Positions 8,904-19,046 are shown, numbered from the stretch's first letter. The stretch is DNA of 22,866 nt from Alphaproteobacteria bacterium (GCA_020851015.1 JADZDN010000423.1:1-22866), one strand, 5' to 3'. The notes: generated by a model not told the origin, from the sequence alone. Numbers and translations are program-made.

Positions 8904-11900
8904 GTGCGCAAGATCCTGTACGGCATCGCCGGACTGGTTTTCGTCCTCGTCGCCGTGGCGCTGCTCGCGCCGCACTTCATCGATCTTCGCTCGATGCTGG
9001 CGCCAGCGCTGCAGGCGGCGAAGGAGAGCACGGGGCGCGAGGTGCGGGTCGGCGATGTCGGTCTCTCGCTCTTCCCGCCGACGGCGACGCTCGGCGACCT
9101 GCGCGTGGCGAATATCCCGGGCGCTGCCGAGCCCGACATGCTGCGGGTGAAGGCGGTCGAGGTCAGCGTGGCGCTGATGCCGCTGCTGTCGCGCCGGGTC
9201 GAGGTGCAGAGCGTCACGATCGTCGATCCGGTGGTGACGATCGAGACGCTGAAGGACGGACGATCCAGCCTGGACTTCCCCAAGGCCAAGCCCGGGGATT
9301 CCGGCGGCGGCCTGGACATCGCGCTGCAGGCCGTGTCGGTCAAGAACGGGACCGTCGTCTTGCGCGACGCGGCCGGCGGCCAGCGCCGCATCGAGGCGCT
9401 GAACCTCACCGGCTCCGCCGGCTCGCTCGCGGGACCGCTCGCCGCCAAGGGCACGGCGCGCGCGCTGGGCGTGCAGACCGCGCTCGACGTGTCGGTCGGC
9501 CGGATCGAGCCCGGCAAGCCGGCCAATGTCTCGTTCGTGATGGAAGGCGCGGGCGCCAAGGCCCAGTTCACCGGCACCGTGACCGGCGCTGCGGCCGCCG
9601 GCCAGTCGCCGGCCGTCGCCGGCAAGTTCGCGGTCAACGCCGCCAACCTGGGCGAACTGGCCCGGGTGGTCAACGCGGGCGGCGGCAGCCTGCCGCCGAT
9701 GGCCGCCCAGCCCTTCACGATGGAAGGCGCGGTCAAGGGAACGACGGCGCAGATGACCGCGCCCGAGATCGCCATCACCCTTGGCGAGACGCGCGGCGCG
9801 GGTGCGCTGGCCTTCTCCTTCGGCGACAAGACGACCGTTCAGCTTGCCCTCAATATCGGCCGGCTCGATCTCGACAAGCTGCTGGCGCAGGGCGCCGCCC
9901 CAACCGCCGCGCCCACCGGGGCACCCACTGGAGTGCCCACTGGAGCGCCGGCATCGCCATTCCCGCCGAATCTCGTGGCGGCGATCGATATCGGCGTCGA
10001 GGGCATCGCCTATCGCGGCCAGGCGATGCAGAAGGCGCGGCTGCAGGTCGATGTCGTCGGCGGGGTGGCGGTGGTGAAGCAGCTCTCGGCGCAATTGCCG
10101 GCGGCGTCGAACCTGATGGTGGCGAACCTGCCGCTGCCGCTCGGCGGCCCGCCGCCGGCGATGCAGGACGGACGCATCGAAGCCCACTCGGGCAATTTGC
10201 GCGCGCTGCTGGAGTGGCTGGGCGCGGACATGTCCGCGCTGCCCCCGCAGCGCCTCGGCCGCTTCGACATGAAGGCGGGCGTCAAGAGCGACGGCGCGAG
10301 CGTGCAGATCGCCAATCTTGACGCGACGCTCGACAACGCGCACCTGACCGGCGGCGCGACGATGGCCTGGCGCGACCGGCCGGGGCTCGCCGTGCGGGTG
10401 AGCGTCGACAAGTTGAATCTCGATTCCTACATGCCGGTCGCCGCGCCGGCGAAGGCGGCCGCGCGCTCGGCGCAGCCCACGACGGCGGGCGGCGCGACGT
10501 CCCTGCGCTCGCTCGATGCATTCGATCTCAACCTCGAGGCCGATATCGACAGCCTGACCTATCGCGATACGCCGATCCAGGGCGTGAAGATGACCGTCGA
10601 GCTCGCGAACGGCCGCCTCGCGATCAAGGAGGCGACGGTGCGCGACCTGGCGGGCGCGCAGGCCGCCTTCACGCTGGTCGTCGAGCGCATGGCGACGTCG
10701 CCGGCCTTCTCGACCGCCTTCAACCTGCGCGCGACCGACGCCAAGCGGTTCCTCAAGTTCGCCAGTGGCTACGACTCGCCGCTGTCGGCGCAGGCGCTGG
10801 GCCAGCTCAACGCCAAGGGCACCGTCGCCGGCACGATGGACGGCTTGAAGGTAGACACCACGCTCGAAGGCTTCGGCGGCGCGGGCAAGATCGCGGGCAG
10901 CGTGGACCAGTTTGGGCAGGCGGCGCCCAAGGTCGATCTCGCCATCGACGCCAGCTTCCCCGAGTTCGGCCCGGTTCTGGGCGCGCTCGTGGGCGCCCAG
11001 GCGAAGCAGGGTAACCAGGCGCTCGGCCCCTTCGTGCTGAAGAGCCGGGTCGCCAACACCGGCGCGGACGCGATCGCGCTGAAGGACACCGAGCTGCGCG
11101 CTTTCGGCGGCGAGTTGGACCTGACCGGGACGATCACGCAGATGGCCTCGCCCGCGCCGTCGGTGGATCTCGGCATCAGCATGAAGCTGCCGAGCCTGAA
11201 GCCGCTGCTGGTCGCGTTCAATCCCGATCCGCAGTTGATGGCGACGGCGGACAAGCTGGGCGGCATCACGCTGACCGGCAAAGCCGTGGGCAACGCGCAG
11301 AAGGTCACGCTGCGCGACGCGGCGCTGACGGGCCTCGGCGGGTCGATCAAGCTCAACGGCGACGTGGCGCAGTCGGGCAAGCAGCTCGACCTCACCGCCG
11401 ACATGCAGAACTTCACCCTCGGGCCGCTGCTCGCGGCCATGCCCGGCGTCATCACCGCCCAGGGCGCCCAGCAGCTCGGCCCCGTGAACGGCAAGCTGAC
11501 GCTGAAGGGCACGGTGGACAGTCTCGGCGTCGGCATGCAGAGCCTGGCGATGCAGGGCTTCGGCGGCACGATGGCGCTGAACGGCCAGGTCAGCGACGCG
11601 CTGGACCCGACGCGCAAGGCCGACCTCAGCTTCGACGTCGCCAACCTGGCGATGGGGCCAATGCTGGCGGCCTTCCCGAATGCGGGCATCTCGCCAACCC
11701 TGGCGCAGAACCTGCAGACCCTGACGGCGAAGGGATCGATCAAGGGCTCGACCGAGGCCCCCTCGCTGACGCTGCAGCAAGGCACGGCCCAGGCCTTCGG
11801 CGGCACGCTCGCGCTGACCGGCACGGTCAGCGAGGCGATGACGCCCTCGGCGAAGTACGACATGACGGCGTCGGCCAACCTGCCGAACCTGATGACCGTG

Positions 11901-13259
11901 CTGTCGTCCTTCTATAAGCCCGAGGGCGCGATCCCCGGCCCGGTCAAGTTCGAGAATGTCCGCCTGCTCGGCGACGGCAAGAAGGTCCAGATCACCAATC
12001 TCAACGGCCAGCTCGGCAATATCGGCGTCAACGGCCAGGGCGTCATGACCATGGATGGGCCGCGGCCGAAGCTGGACCTCCAGGTGCAGACCACCGGCGA
12101 CATCCTGCTGGATGCCTTCCAGTCGGCCGACCCGCAGAAGCGCGGCAACCTGGAGCCCTATTGGCATCGGCTCTTCCCCGAGCTGGTGCCGGCATCGCTG
12201 GTCGGCACGCAGCTCGCGCAGGCGCAGGCGCGGCCGCTGCATCCCCGCTGGTCGAAGGAGCCGCTCGGCCTGCTGCCGACCATCCGATCCTACGACGCCA
12301 ACATCGTGCTCGCAGGACAGGCGATCGTCGACGGCCCCTACCGGGTCGTGAGTCCGCAGGTGAAGCTCGCCGTCGCCAATGGGGTGGCGACGCTCGAGCG
12401 GCTGAGCGGCACGCTCTATGACGGCCAGATCACGATCCTCGGCAAGCTCGCCGCCACCGAGCCGCCGAACATGGCGATGCAGATGCAGGTGCGGGGGCTG
12501 AACATCGCCAAGGCGGCCCAGGCCGCGAAGGCGCACCAGAGCGGGCGCAAGTGGTTCCTGGCGTTCGGCCGGATCGAGCTGGTCGAGGGCCTGTTCGATG
12601 CCGATCTCAACTACCACGCCACCGGCCGCAGCGAGGCGGAGATGGTGCAGACGCTGGCCGGCACCGGCGGGTTCCAGGCGACCAACGGCGTGATCGAAGG
12701 CATCGACATGGCGAAGCTGAGCAACACGCTGAAGAACCTGAACAACGTGCTGGACATCGCCTCCGTGCTGACCCAGACGACCAGCGGCGGGCGCACGCGC
12801 TTCCAGCTGATCAATTCGTCGAACGAGGCCAAGGCCGGGCTGGTGTCGAGCGGCAACCTGGTGGTCAAAGCCGACGCGATGGACGGGCGGGGCGGCTACA
12901 ACCTCGATTTTCCGTCCTACACGATGAACGCGCGGCTCGACGTGACGCTGACCGAGCATGCCAAGACCCCGCCGGTGATCCTGACGGCGGTGGGGCCGAT
13001 CGACAATCCGGTGGCCCACGTGGACTCGGATGCCTTGAAGCAGCACGTGCTGGGCAATGCGACCAAGTTCATCATCCGCCAGCTCAATCCCGGCCAGGCG
13101 ACCGGCGCGGGCGGCCAGCAGAATCCGGCCGATCTGCTCAAGGGCGTGCTCGGCGGCCAGCAGCCGGCACCCGCCCCGGCGCCTGGCCAGCCGGCACCGC
13201 AGAAGGTCGACCCGGCGCAGCAATTGCTGCAGCAGCTGCTGAAGCCGAAAGCGCAGTAG
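8904..13259 (+). CDS. AsmA family envelope protein, 1451 residues
   Basis: This is a large AsmA-family protein, one inner-membrane helix with a long periplasmic region. Relatives (AsmA, YhdP, TamB-like) are thought to form beta-groove bridges for phospholipid transport to the outer membrane. The helix is residues ~5-22, followed by the AsmA N-terminal pattern FIDLRSML and TGREVRVGDVGLSLFP. An internal repeat centred on FGG or LGG recurs at residues 657, 734, 811, 886, 965 and, weaker, 1037. The C-terminal AsmA-like part includes VEGLFDADLNYHATG and LNNVLDIASVL. The end is Pro/Ala/Gln-rich and probably disordered. A PTGA-type tandem repeat sits at ~337-348. The start is GTG with GGAGG 8 bases upstream. 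It is longer than E. coli AsmA (~617). It stands alone and converges on the RHH gene with a 6-base gap. Confidence 0.9.
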   Translation: MRKILYGIAGLVFVLVAVALLAPHFIDLRSMLAPALQAAKESTGREVRVGDVGLSLFPPTATLGDLRVANIPGAAEPDMLRVKAVEVSVALMPLLSRRVEVQSVTIVDPVVTIETLKDGRSSLDFPKAKPGDSGGGLDIALQAVSVKNGTVVLRDAAGGQRRIEALNLTGSAGSLAGPLAAKGTARALGVQTALDVSVGRIEPGKPANVSFVMEGAGAKAQFTGTVTGAAAAGQSPAVAGKFAVNAANLGELARVVNAGGGSLPPMAAQPFTMEGAVKGTTAQMTAPEIAITLGETRGAGALAFSFGDKTTVQLALNIGRLDLDKLLAQGAAPTAAPTGAPTGVPTGAPASPFPPNLVAAIDIGVEGIAYRGQAMQKARLQVDVVGGVAVVKQLSAQLPAASNLMVANLPLPLGGPPPAMQDGRIEAHSGNLRALLEWLGADMSALPPQRLGRFDMKAGVKSDGASVQIANLDATLDNAHLTGGATMAWRDRPGLAVRVSVDKLNLDSYMPVAAPAKAAARSAQPTTAGGATSLRSLDAFDLNLEADIDSLTYRDTPIQGVKMTVELANGRLAIKEATVRDLAGAQAAFTLVVERMATSPAFSTAFNLRATDAKRFLKFASGYDSPLSAQALGQLNAKGTVAGTMDGLKVDTTLEGFGGAGKIAGSVDQFGQAAPKVDLAIDASFPEFGPVLGALVGAQAKQGNQALGPFVLKSRVANTGADAIALKDTELRAFGGELDLTGTITQMASPAPSVDLGISMKLPSLKPLLVAFNPDPQLMATADKLGGITLTGKAVGNAQKVTLRDAALTGLGGSIKLNGDVAQSGKQLDLTADMQNFTLGPLLAAMPGVITAQGAQQLGPVNGKLTLKGTVDSLGVGMQSLAMQGFGGTMALNGQVSDALDPTRKADLSFDVANLAMGPMLAAFPNAGISPTLAQNLQTLTAKGSIKGSTEAPSLTLQQGTAQAFGGTLALTGTVSEAMTPSAKYDMTASANLPNLMTVLSSFYKPEGAIPGPVKFENVRLLGDGKKVQITNLNGQLGNIGVNGQGVMTMDGPRPKLDLQVQTTGDILLDAFQSADPQKRGNLEPYWHRLFPELVPASLVGTQLAQAQARPLHPRWSKEPLGLLPTIRSYDANIVLAGQAIVDGPYRVVSPQVKLAVANGVATLERLSGTLYDGQITILGKLAATEPPNMAMQMQVRGLNIAKAAQAAKAHQSGRKWFLAFGRIELVEGLFDADLNYHATGRSEAEMVQTLAGTGGFQATNGVIEGIDMAKLSNTLKNLNNVLDIASVLTQTTSGGRTRFQLINSSNEAKAGLVSSGNLVVKADAMDGRGGYNLDFPSYTMNARLDVTLTEHAKTPPVILTAVGPIDNPVAHVDSDALKQHVLGNATKFIIRQLNPGQATGAGGQQNPADLLKGVLGGQQPAPAPAPGQPAPQKVDPAQQLLQQLLKPKAQ
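9912..9947 (+). repeat. Three 12-base tandem repeats inside the AsmA gene
   Basis: Three in-frame 12-base units, with synonymous and one missense difference, encode PTGA, PTGV and PTGA at residues ~337-348. They sit in a Pro/Ala/Thr-rich linker between folded segments and are likely to vary in copy number between strains by slippage. Confidence 0.8.
10872..12100 (+). repeat. Protein-level repeat array in the AsmA protein, ~77-residue period
   Basis: The pattern F/LGG-x-x-x-L-x-G-x-V, followed by a hydrophobic strand and a short helix-like LLAAF segment, recurs with the FGG/LGG codon at 10872, 11103, 11334, 11559 and 11796, and a weaker copy (LGN) at 12012. Spacings are 231, 231, 225, 237 and 216 bases. 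The regular period suggests stacked beta-groove units. The units have diverged in sequence, so this is an old duplication and not recent DNA slippage. Confidence 0.65.
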
Positions 13260-13265
13260 TTCCGG

Positions 13266-13543
13266 CTAGCGCAGCGCGCCGGCGCGCGCCTGCTCCAGCA
13301 CGTGCACGCGCAGGGCGCTGGATAGGTTGGCCGCGCGATCCGGGCCGGGCAGGCGGCCGTTGGCGGCATCGATCTCGGCGATGACCGCGGCGACGGAAAG
13401 GCCGCGCGCGTCGGCGATCGTCCGTAGCGCGTCCCAGAAGGCCTGCTCCAGCGACACGCTGGTGCGATGCCCGGCGATGGTGACCGAGCGCTTGCGCACG
13501 GCGCGCGCCGATGGCGCGGAGCCGGCGGGCGGCGCCAGGTCGT

Positions 13544-13547
<4 letters not shown>
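13266..13547 (-). CDS. Ribbon-helix-helix domain protein
   Basis: This 93-residue protein carries an N-terminal Ala/Pro-rich tail, then [43 protein letters not shown]. That segment matches the RHH_4-type ribbon-helix-helix family found in Alphaproteobacteria, often as small proteins beside metabolic genes. The end ([16 protein letters not shown]) fits the family. The start is GTG at 13547 overlapping the fumC stop (GTGA), so its translation is tied to fumC. A longer upstream frame exists but is antisense-free read-through of fumC and lacks homology. DNA-binding and the target are unproven. The placement after fumC is conserved-looking operon structure, but I cannot check this. Confidence 0.8.
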
Positions 13548-14935
<1,388 letters not shown>

Positions 14936-14968
14936 GCGCGGCAGTCTAGCGCGGACGCTGGCGGCAGC

Positions 14969-16309
14969 CTACTGCGGGCAGATATAGCCCGCGTTGTCCG
15001 GTCCCTTGAAGCAGCCGACCGATTCCGGCAGCAGCATCTTGGGCAGCCACAGCACCACTTCCGGGAAATGGACGGTGAAGCCGATGGCGACGAAGAACAC
15101 GATGTAGATCGGCAGCGACCGCACCACGGCCTTGCTGAACGACACGCCGCAGAATTTGGCCCCGATCAGCAGCGACAGGCCGTAGGGCGGGGTGATCAGG
15201 CCGAACACCAGCGTGGTCACGATGACGACGCCGAGATGCACGGGGTTGATGCCGCCTAAATCGCCGAGCTTCAGCAGGATCGGCATGAAGATGATGATCG
15301 CCGGGACGGCGTCGATGAAGTCGCCCAGCACGACGAACAGCGCCACCAGCAACAACAGGATGGTGCGCGGATCCCTGCCGGCGAAACTTTCGATCCAGCC
15401 CGCCACCTCGTCCGGACCCCGCAGGTAGGCGAGCATCCAGCCCATGCAGGACGCGCCGACCACCGCCGACAGCGGAATGGCGTAGAGCAGGCCCAGATGT
15501 ACCATGTCCTTCGGAAGGTTGCGGACATGGGCGGGGTTCAGCACCGGGATCAGGAAGAAGACGATATAGGTGCAGGCGATCAGGCCCGCCTCGGTCGGCG
15601 TGAACATGCCGCTCAGCAAGCCGCCCATGATGATGACCGGGATCATCAGCGGCAGCAGCGCGCCCTTCACCGCGTCCGCCACCTCGGGGATGCTGGCGCG
15701 TTTCTTCAGGATGCCGGGCGGCCCGAAGAAGTAGCTGTAGATCATCAGGCCGATGCCGACGACGATGCCCGGCGCGACGCCGCCCAGGAATAGGCCGCCG
15801 ATCGACACGTTGCCGGTAGCCCCGTAGACGACCGCCATGATCGACGGGGGGATCAGGTTGGCCATCGTCGAGGCCGAGGCGATCAGCGCCGCGTTGAAGG
15901 CCCGGTCGTAGCCTTCCTTCACCATTTCCGGGGCCACGGTGCGGGTCAACACCGCCACGTCCGCCGTGGACGAGCCCGAGATGCCGGCGAAGAACATGCT
16001 GAAGACGGTCACGACCTGCGCCAGCCCGCCCCGCAGATGGCCGACCAGCACCTGGGCTAGCCGGACCAGGCGGTGGGTGACGTTGGCCGAGCTCATCAGC
16101 TCGCCGACCATCAGGAAGAAGGGGATGGCGAGCAGCGTTTCCGCGTCGACGCCGTGGAACATCTGGCCGATGATCGACTGGAAGCTGACCGGGGTCATCG
16201 AGACCGCCACCAGCACGCCCGCCATGATGGCGAACATGACCGGCACGCCCATGTAGCCAAGGACCAGGAAGGTCATGGCCATCGAGATGATGATCCACCC
16301 GTTACTCAT
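14969..16309 (-). CDS. dctM: TRAP transporter large permease subunit (DctM type)
   Basis: This 446-residue polytopic inner-membrane protein is the large subunit of a tripartite ATP-independent periplasmic transporter. It uses the Na+ or H+ gradient to move the solute delivered by the binding protein. Typical DctM segments are visible: GYMGVPVMFAIMAG near the N-terminus, FFLMVGELM, VFSMFFAGISGSSTADVAVL, ANLIPPSIMAVVYG and GLITPPYGLSLLIGAKF. Many hydrophobic helices cover the whole length. The ATG overlaps the dctQ gene by 8 bases and has GGAGA just upstream. The C-terminal CFKGPDNAGYICPQ tail is short and polar. The substrate cannot be read from this subunit. Confidence 0.95.
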   Translation of the reverse strand: MSNGWIIISMAMTFLVLGYMGVPVMFAIMAGVLVAVSMTPVSFQSIIGQMFHGVDAETLLAIPFFLMVGELMSSANVTHRLVRLAQVLVGHLRGGLAQVVTVFSMFFAGISGSSTADVAVLTRTVAPEMVKEGYDRAFNAALIASASTMANLIPPSIMAVVYGATGNVSIGGLFLGGVAPGIVVGIGLMIYSYFFGPPGILKKRASIPEVADAVKGALLPLMIPVIIMGGLLSGMFTPTEAGLIACTYIVFFLIPVLNPAHVRNLPKDMVHLGLLYAIPLSAVVGASCMGWMLAYLRGPDEVAGWIESFAGRDPRTILLLLVALFVVLGDFIDAVPAIIIFMPILLKLGDLGGINPVHLGVVIVTTLVFGLITPPYGLSLLIGAKFCGVSFSKAVVRSLPIYIVFFVAIGFTVHFPEVVLWLPKMLLPESVGCFKGPDNAGYICPQ

Positions 16310-16865
16310 AGCCGGTCTCCGTGACGGCGGGGGCGTCCGGTTCGGCGAAACCGTGCCGCAGGCCGTTGACCAGCTGCTCGAACGCGAAAAGGAAGATCAA
16401 TGCGCCGCTCAACGGAATGCAGGCGCTGTAGTAGGTGAGCGGGATCAGCGAGGGCATGCGGAAGCTGCCCATGTCGAGGATCGCGTTCTTGATCCCGAAA
16501 TAGATCATGAAGGCGGCGACGACCATCACGACGCCGCGCGACAGCAGCTCGAAGAGCATGCGCGCGACGCCGGTCATGCTGTTGACCAGTTCGGCCAGGT
16601 AGAGGTGCTCGTTGCGCCTGGTCGCCACGCCGATGCCAAGAAAGATGCCCCAGGCGAAGAAGCCGGTCGTCACCTGCTGCAGCCACAGCCAGGGCATGCC
16701 CAACTCGCGCGTGATGACGTCGGCGAGCACCGACAGCGAGAAGCCGGTGATGCTGAGCCCGCAGAGGATCATCAGCAACGATTCCACCGGGTCCAGCGCC
16801 GACCATTTCAGATGGCGGTTCCGGTTGATCACCAGCCCGCGGTTGTTTTCTTCCGTCTCGGCCAC
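16302..16865 (-). CDS. dctQ: TRAP transporter small permease subunit (DctQ type)
   Basis: This 187-residue small membrane subunit scaffolds DctM. Four hydrophobic helices are visible at about 27-50, 60-80, 105-128 and 145-165. The DctQ-type segment RRNEHLYLAELV follows the second helix. The start is GTG at 16865 with a GGGGGAGAGG Shine-Dalgarno region just upstream. The gene overlaps dctM by 8 bases, the usual coupling. It is separated from dctP by 81 bases containing a strong hairpin, which probably sets the ratio of binding protein to permease. The N-terminal ~25 residues are polar and cytoplasmic. Confidence 0.92.
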   Translation of the reverse strand: MAETEENNRGLVINRNRHLKWSALDPVESLLMILCGLSITGFSLSVLADVITRELGMPWLWLQQVTTGFFAWGIFLGIGVATRRNEHLYLAELVNSMTGVARMLFELLSRGVVMVVAAFMIYFGIKNAILDMGSFRMPSLIPLTYYSACIPLSGALIFLFAFEQLVNGLRHGFAEPDAPAVTETGYE

Positions 16866-16884
16866 CCTCTCCCCCTTGCAGCGA

Positions 16885-16916
16885 ACGGGCGGCGCTGCTC
16901 GCGCAACGCCGCCCGT
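16885..16916 (-). promoter_or_regulatory. Intercistronic hairpin between dctP and dctQ
   Basis: A perfect 10-base inverted repeat (ACGGGCGGCG at 16885-16894, CGCCGCCCGT at 16907-16916) with a 12-base loop lies in the 81-base dctP-dctQ gap. No U-run follows it in the transcript direction, so it is not a classical terminator. It more likely stabilises or attenuates the dctP message, so that binding protein exceeds permease. The role is inferred. Confidence 0.6.
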
Positions 16917-16946
16917 CGGCCGTTTGTTCGTGTGACGCGAGCCGGC

Positions 16947-17951
16947 TTACTTCACGTTTCGGACGAGGGCGAGGATCTTGACCGCGTGCGGGCCCAGTTC
17001 CTTGGCCAGTTGGTCCTGGATCGGCGCGGCGGCCTTCTGGAAGCCGGACTTGTCGACGCCCTCCACCACCTTGACGCCGATCTTCTTCAGCTTCGCCGCC
17101 GAGTCGTTCTCCAGCTTGAAGGCCATCGCCGGTTCCTTCTGGCTGACGTATTCGGCGGTGGCCTGCACCCACTTCTTCTCTTCGTCGGTGAACGCGTTCC
17201 AGGTCTTTTCACTGACCCAGATGCAGTTGTTGTTGGCCTCGTGCTGGGTGATGCTCAGCACCGGCGCCACTTCGTAGTGCTTGTTCGACTCGTACACGTT
17301 GACGCCGTTCTCGGCGGCCTGCACGACGCCGGTCTGCAGCGAGGTGTAGACCTCGCCGAACGGCATGTGCACGGTCTGCGTGCCATAGGCGGGGAAGTGC
17401 GTGTCCTCGGTCTTGGTCGCCTGGACGCGGATCTTCACGCCCTTCAGGTCGTCGACCTTCGTGTACTCCTTCTTGGAGTAGATGTTGCGGAAGCCCATGG
17501 TGATGAGGCCGAGCACGTGCGCGCCCTGCACCGAGTCCTTCACCATCGCTTTGAAGGCCTCGGACACTTCCTTGTTGGCAAGCGACTTCGCCAGGTGGTC
17601 CTCGTCGCGGAACAGGAAGTGCAGCGAGAACACGCCGGCCTGCGGCGCCACGGTCGAGGCATTGGCCGTCGAGGTGATCACGAAGTCGATGTCGCCCGAG
17701 CGGAGCTTCTGCAGCATCACCGGTTCCTGGCCGAGCTGCGCGCCCGGGAACTGGTTGATGCCCATCTTGCCGCCCGAGAGCTCCATCAGCTTCTCGTTGA
17801 ACAGGTTGCCGGCCACGCCGTAGGCGGTGGTCGGGGGCTGGTCATAGGCGAAGCTGTATTTCTTCTGTGCCTGCGCGGCGCCGGGCATGGCTAGGGCAAC
17901 AACGCCTAGCGCGACAGCCAAGAGCGCACCGCGCCTGAATCCAATGATCAT
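16947..17951 (-). CDS. dctP: TRAP transporter periplasmic solute-binding protein (DctP type)
   Basis: This 334-residue periplasmic receptor has a clear signal peptide: a basic start, a hydrophobic core and AQA cleavage near residue 28. The DctP fold is recognised by NQFPGAQLGQEPVMLQKLRSGDIDF and by DDLKGVKIRVQ, with the conserved Arg R175 that salt-bridges substrate carboxylates, followed by PFGEVYTSLQTGVVQAAEN with N215. The conserved Arg implies a carboxylate ligand, but C4-dicarboxylate specificity is not proven. The ATG has an excellent AAGGAGG 8 bases upstream, consistent with high expression. It is first in the dctPQM run. Confidence 0.95.
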   Translation of the reverse strand: MIIGFRRGALLAVALGVVALAMPGAAQAQKKYSFAYDQPPTTAYGVAGNLFNEKLMELSGGKMGINQFPGAQLGQEPVMLQKLRSGDIDFVITSTANASTVAPQAGVFSLHFLFRDEDHLAKSLANKEVSEAFKAMVKDSVQGAHVLGLITMGFRNIYSKKEYTKVDDLKGVKIRVQATKTEDTHFPAYGTQTVHMPFGEVYTSLQTGVVQAAENGVNVYESNKHYEVAPVLSITQHEANNNCIWVSEKTWNAFTDEEKKWVQATAEYVSQKEPAMAFKLENDSAAKLKKIGVKVVEGVDKSGFQKAAAPIQDQLAKELGPHAVKILALVRNVK

Positions 17952-17959
17952 CAGCGATT

Positions 17960-17966
17960 CCTCCTT
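17960..17966 (-). promoter_or_regulatory. Strong ribosome binding site of dctP
   Basis: AAGGAGG reads on the minus strand 8 bases before the dctP ATG at 17951. It is the strongest Shine-Dalgarno in the window and decides the start. The upstream 18000-18050 region contains TTGACG (minus strand, 18041-18046) as a possible -35, but I see no convincing -10 at the right distance. Confidence 0.65.
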
Positions 17967-18070
17967 ACACTTTAGTTGATGGCGCTGACCGCCATATCGA
18001 ACTTGTCATTACAGGCTAAGTTGCCCGACCGATTCCGGAACGTCAAGCGCGGGTAATCGCTTACATGGCG

Positions 18071-18649
18071 CTAAATGCGCTTGAACGGCAACCGTAGTTT
18101 TGCGGAGTCGTTGGCCAACCGGTCGCGGACAACGATCTCGAGCGTGTAGTCGCCCTTGGACAGGTCGAACAGCGGCAAGGTCAGGTCGATGCCGAGCTCG
18201 CTGTTGGCCTGGCGGCTCAAGATGTCGATCTCTTTCAGCGATCGGTCGCCGGTCAGCACCTTCCCCTTCGCGTCCAGGATTGCGTAGTCGCAGGCCAGCG
18301 AGATGCGATAGGAGGCGCCTTCCTTGGCGTGGTCGAAGCCGGCCGGCTCGACATAGACCTGCATCGGCTGGTCGCGCGTGAACACGTTGTGCGGTCGCGG
18401 CGTGTACTGGCCATAGCCGATCGAGGGACCATCGGCGAAGGCGCCGGCCGTCAGCAGCAGGGGCGTGCGCGGCGCCAGGTCGGCGAGCGCGTTGGAAAGG
18501 GTCAGATAGGCCTTGGCGGCCTGACCCGCCGCAAGATCGGCCTTTGCCTTGTCCAGCCTGGCGGCAATGTCATCCGCGGCGCTTGCGGCCGTGGCGGCGA
18601 ACAGGAGAAGGGCCGGGATGCCTTCCCGGCATTTGCGGAGCAGGGTCAC
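18071..18649 (-). CDS. Exported protein of unknown function
   Basis: I do not recognise this 192-residue protein. It has a signal peptide (LRKCREGIPALLLFAATAASA, cleavage near ASA/ADD), so it is predicted periplasmic. An acidic/Ala-rich helical stretch follows (IAARLDKAKADLAAG). The C-terminal ~120 residues look beta-rich: VFTRDQPMQVYVEP, SYRISLACDYAILDAKGKVL and DYTLEIVVRDRLAN, suggesting an immunoglobulin-like fold. That fold is inferred from composition. The start is GTG at 18649, overlapping the stop of the preceding gene (GTGA), so the two are translationally coupled. No catalytic motif is visible. Confidence 0.72.
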   Translation of the reverse strand: MTLLRKCREGIPALLLFAATAASAADDIAARLDKAKADLAAGQAAKAYLTLSNALADLAPRTPLLLTAGAFADGPSIGYGQYTPRPHNVFTRDQPMQVYVEPAGFDHAKEGASYRISLACDYAILDAKGKVLTGDRSLKEIDILSRQANSELGIDLTLPLFDLSKGDYTLEIVVRDRLANDSAKLRLPFKRI

Positions 18650-18912
18650 GCGCCGGCAACCTGCTTGCGGCCAAGTTCCGTCAGCTTGCAGACCGTCCAG
18701 CCCGGCTTCAGCGGATTGGCGAACCACGGCTCGGCCCAGCCCTGTTCCAGGCAGGCGCGCACCGTGCGGTCGTTGACTCGCTGCCCGCGGCGATCGAACA
18801 GCGGCAGCTTGCCGCCGGGCTGGCCGATACCCCGCTTCAGCCAATCGCGCTGGGCCGCGGTCGGCCGCGTCAGCGGCGCGGCCGCGACGATCGCGGATGC
18901 GACTTGAACCAT
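18646..18912 (-). CDS. Small protein of unknown function, possible winged-helix type
   Basis: This 88-residue protein has no recognised domain. It contains TAAQRDWLKRGIGQPGGKLPLFDRRGQRV, then TVRACLEQGWAEPWFANP, and ends in LTELGRKQVAG. The last segment and the spacing of helices resemble a winged-helix fold, but this is only suggestive. ATG 18912 is favoured over GTG 18918 because the GGGGGA element lies 8 bases before the ATG but only 2 before the GTG. Its stop overlaps the start of the exported protein gene by two bases. The pairing with an exported partner is the only context clue. Confidence 0.68.
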   Translation of the reverse strand: MVQVASAIVAAAPLTRPTAAQRDWLKRGIGQPGGKLPLFDRRGQRVNDRTVRACLEQGWAEPWFANPLKPGWTVCKLTELGRKQVAGA

Positions 18913-19046
18913 GCTCACGCTCCCCCGGGGCCAGGGCCGCCACGTCCGAAGGCGACGTTCCAGCCCCCGCTGGGCGCGCCGCCGGCCGACCGATTAGGAT
19001 GGTAACCTGCCGGGCGCGCGCCGCCAACCGGGGGAGACGATTTTTC

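Noticed and set aside
8781..13223. A 1480-residue open frame antisense to the AsmA gene
   Set aside because: It is His/Arg-rich without domains and is explained by high third-position GC, which removes stop codons from antisense frames. The AsmA frame has clear homology and a good start.
16275..17894. A 539-residue plus-strand open frame opposite dctQ and dctP
   Set aside because: It is an antisense shadow: His/Val/Arg-rich, no domain, and it overlaps secure TRAP genes.
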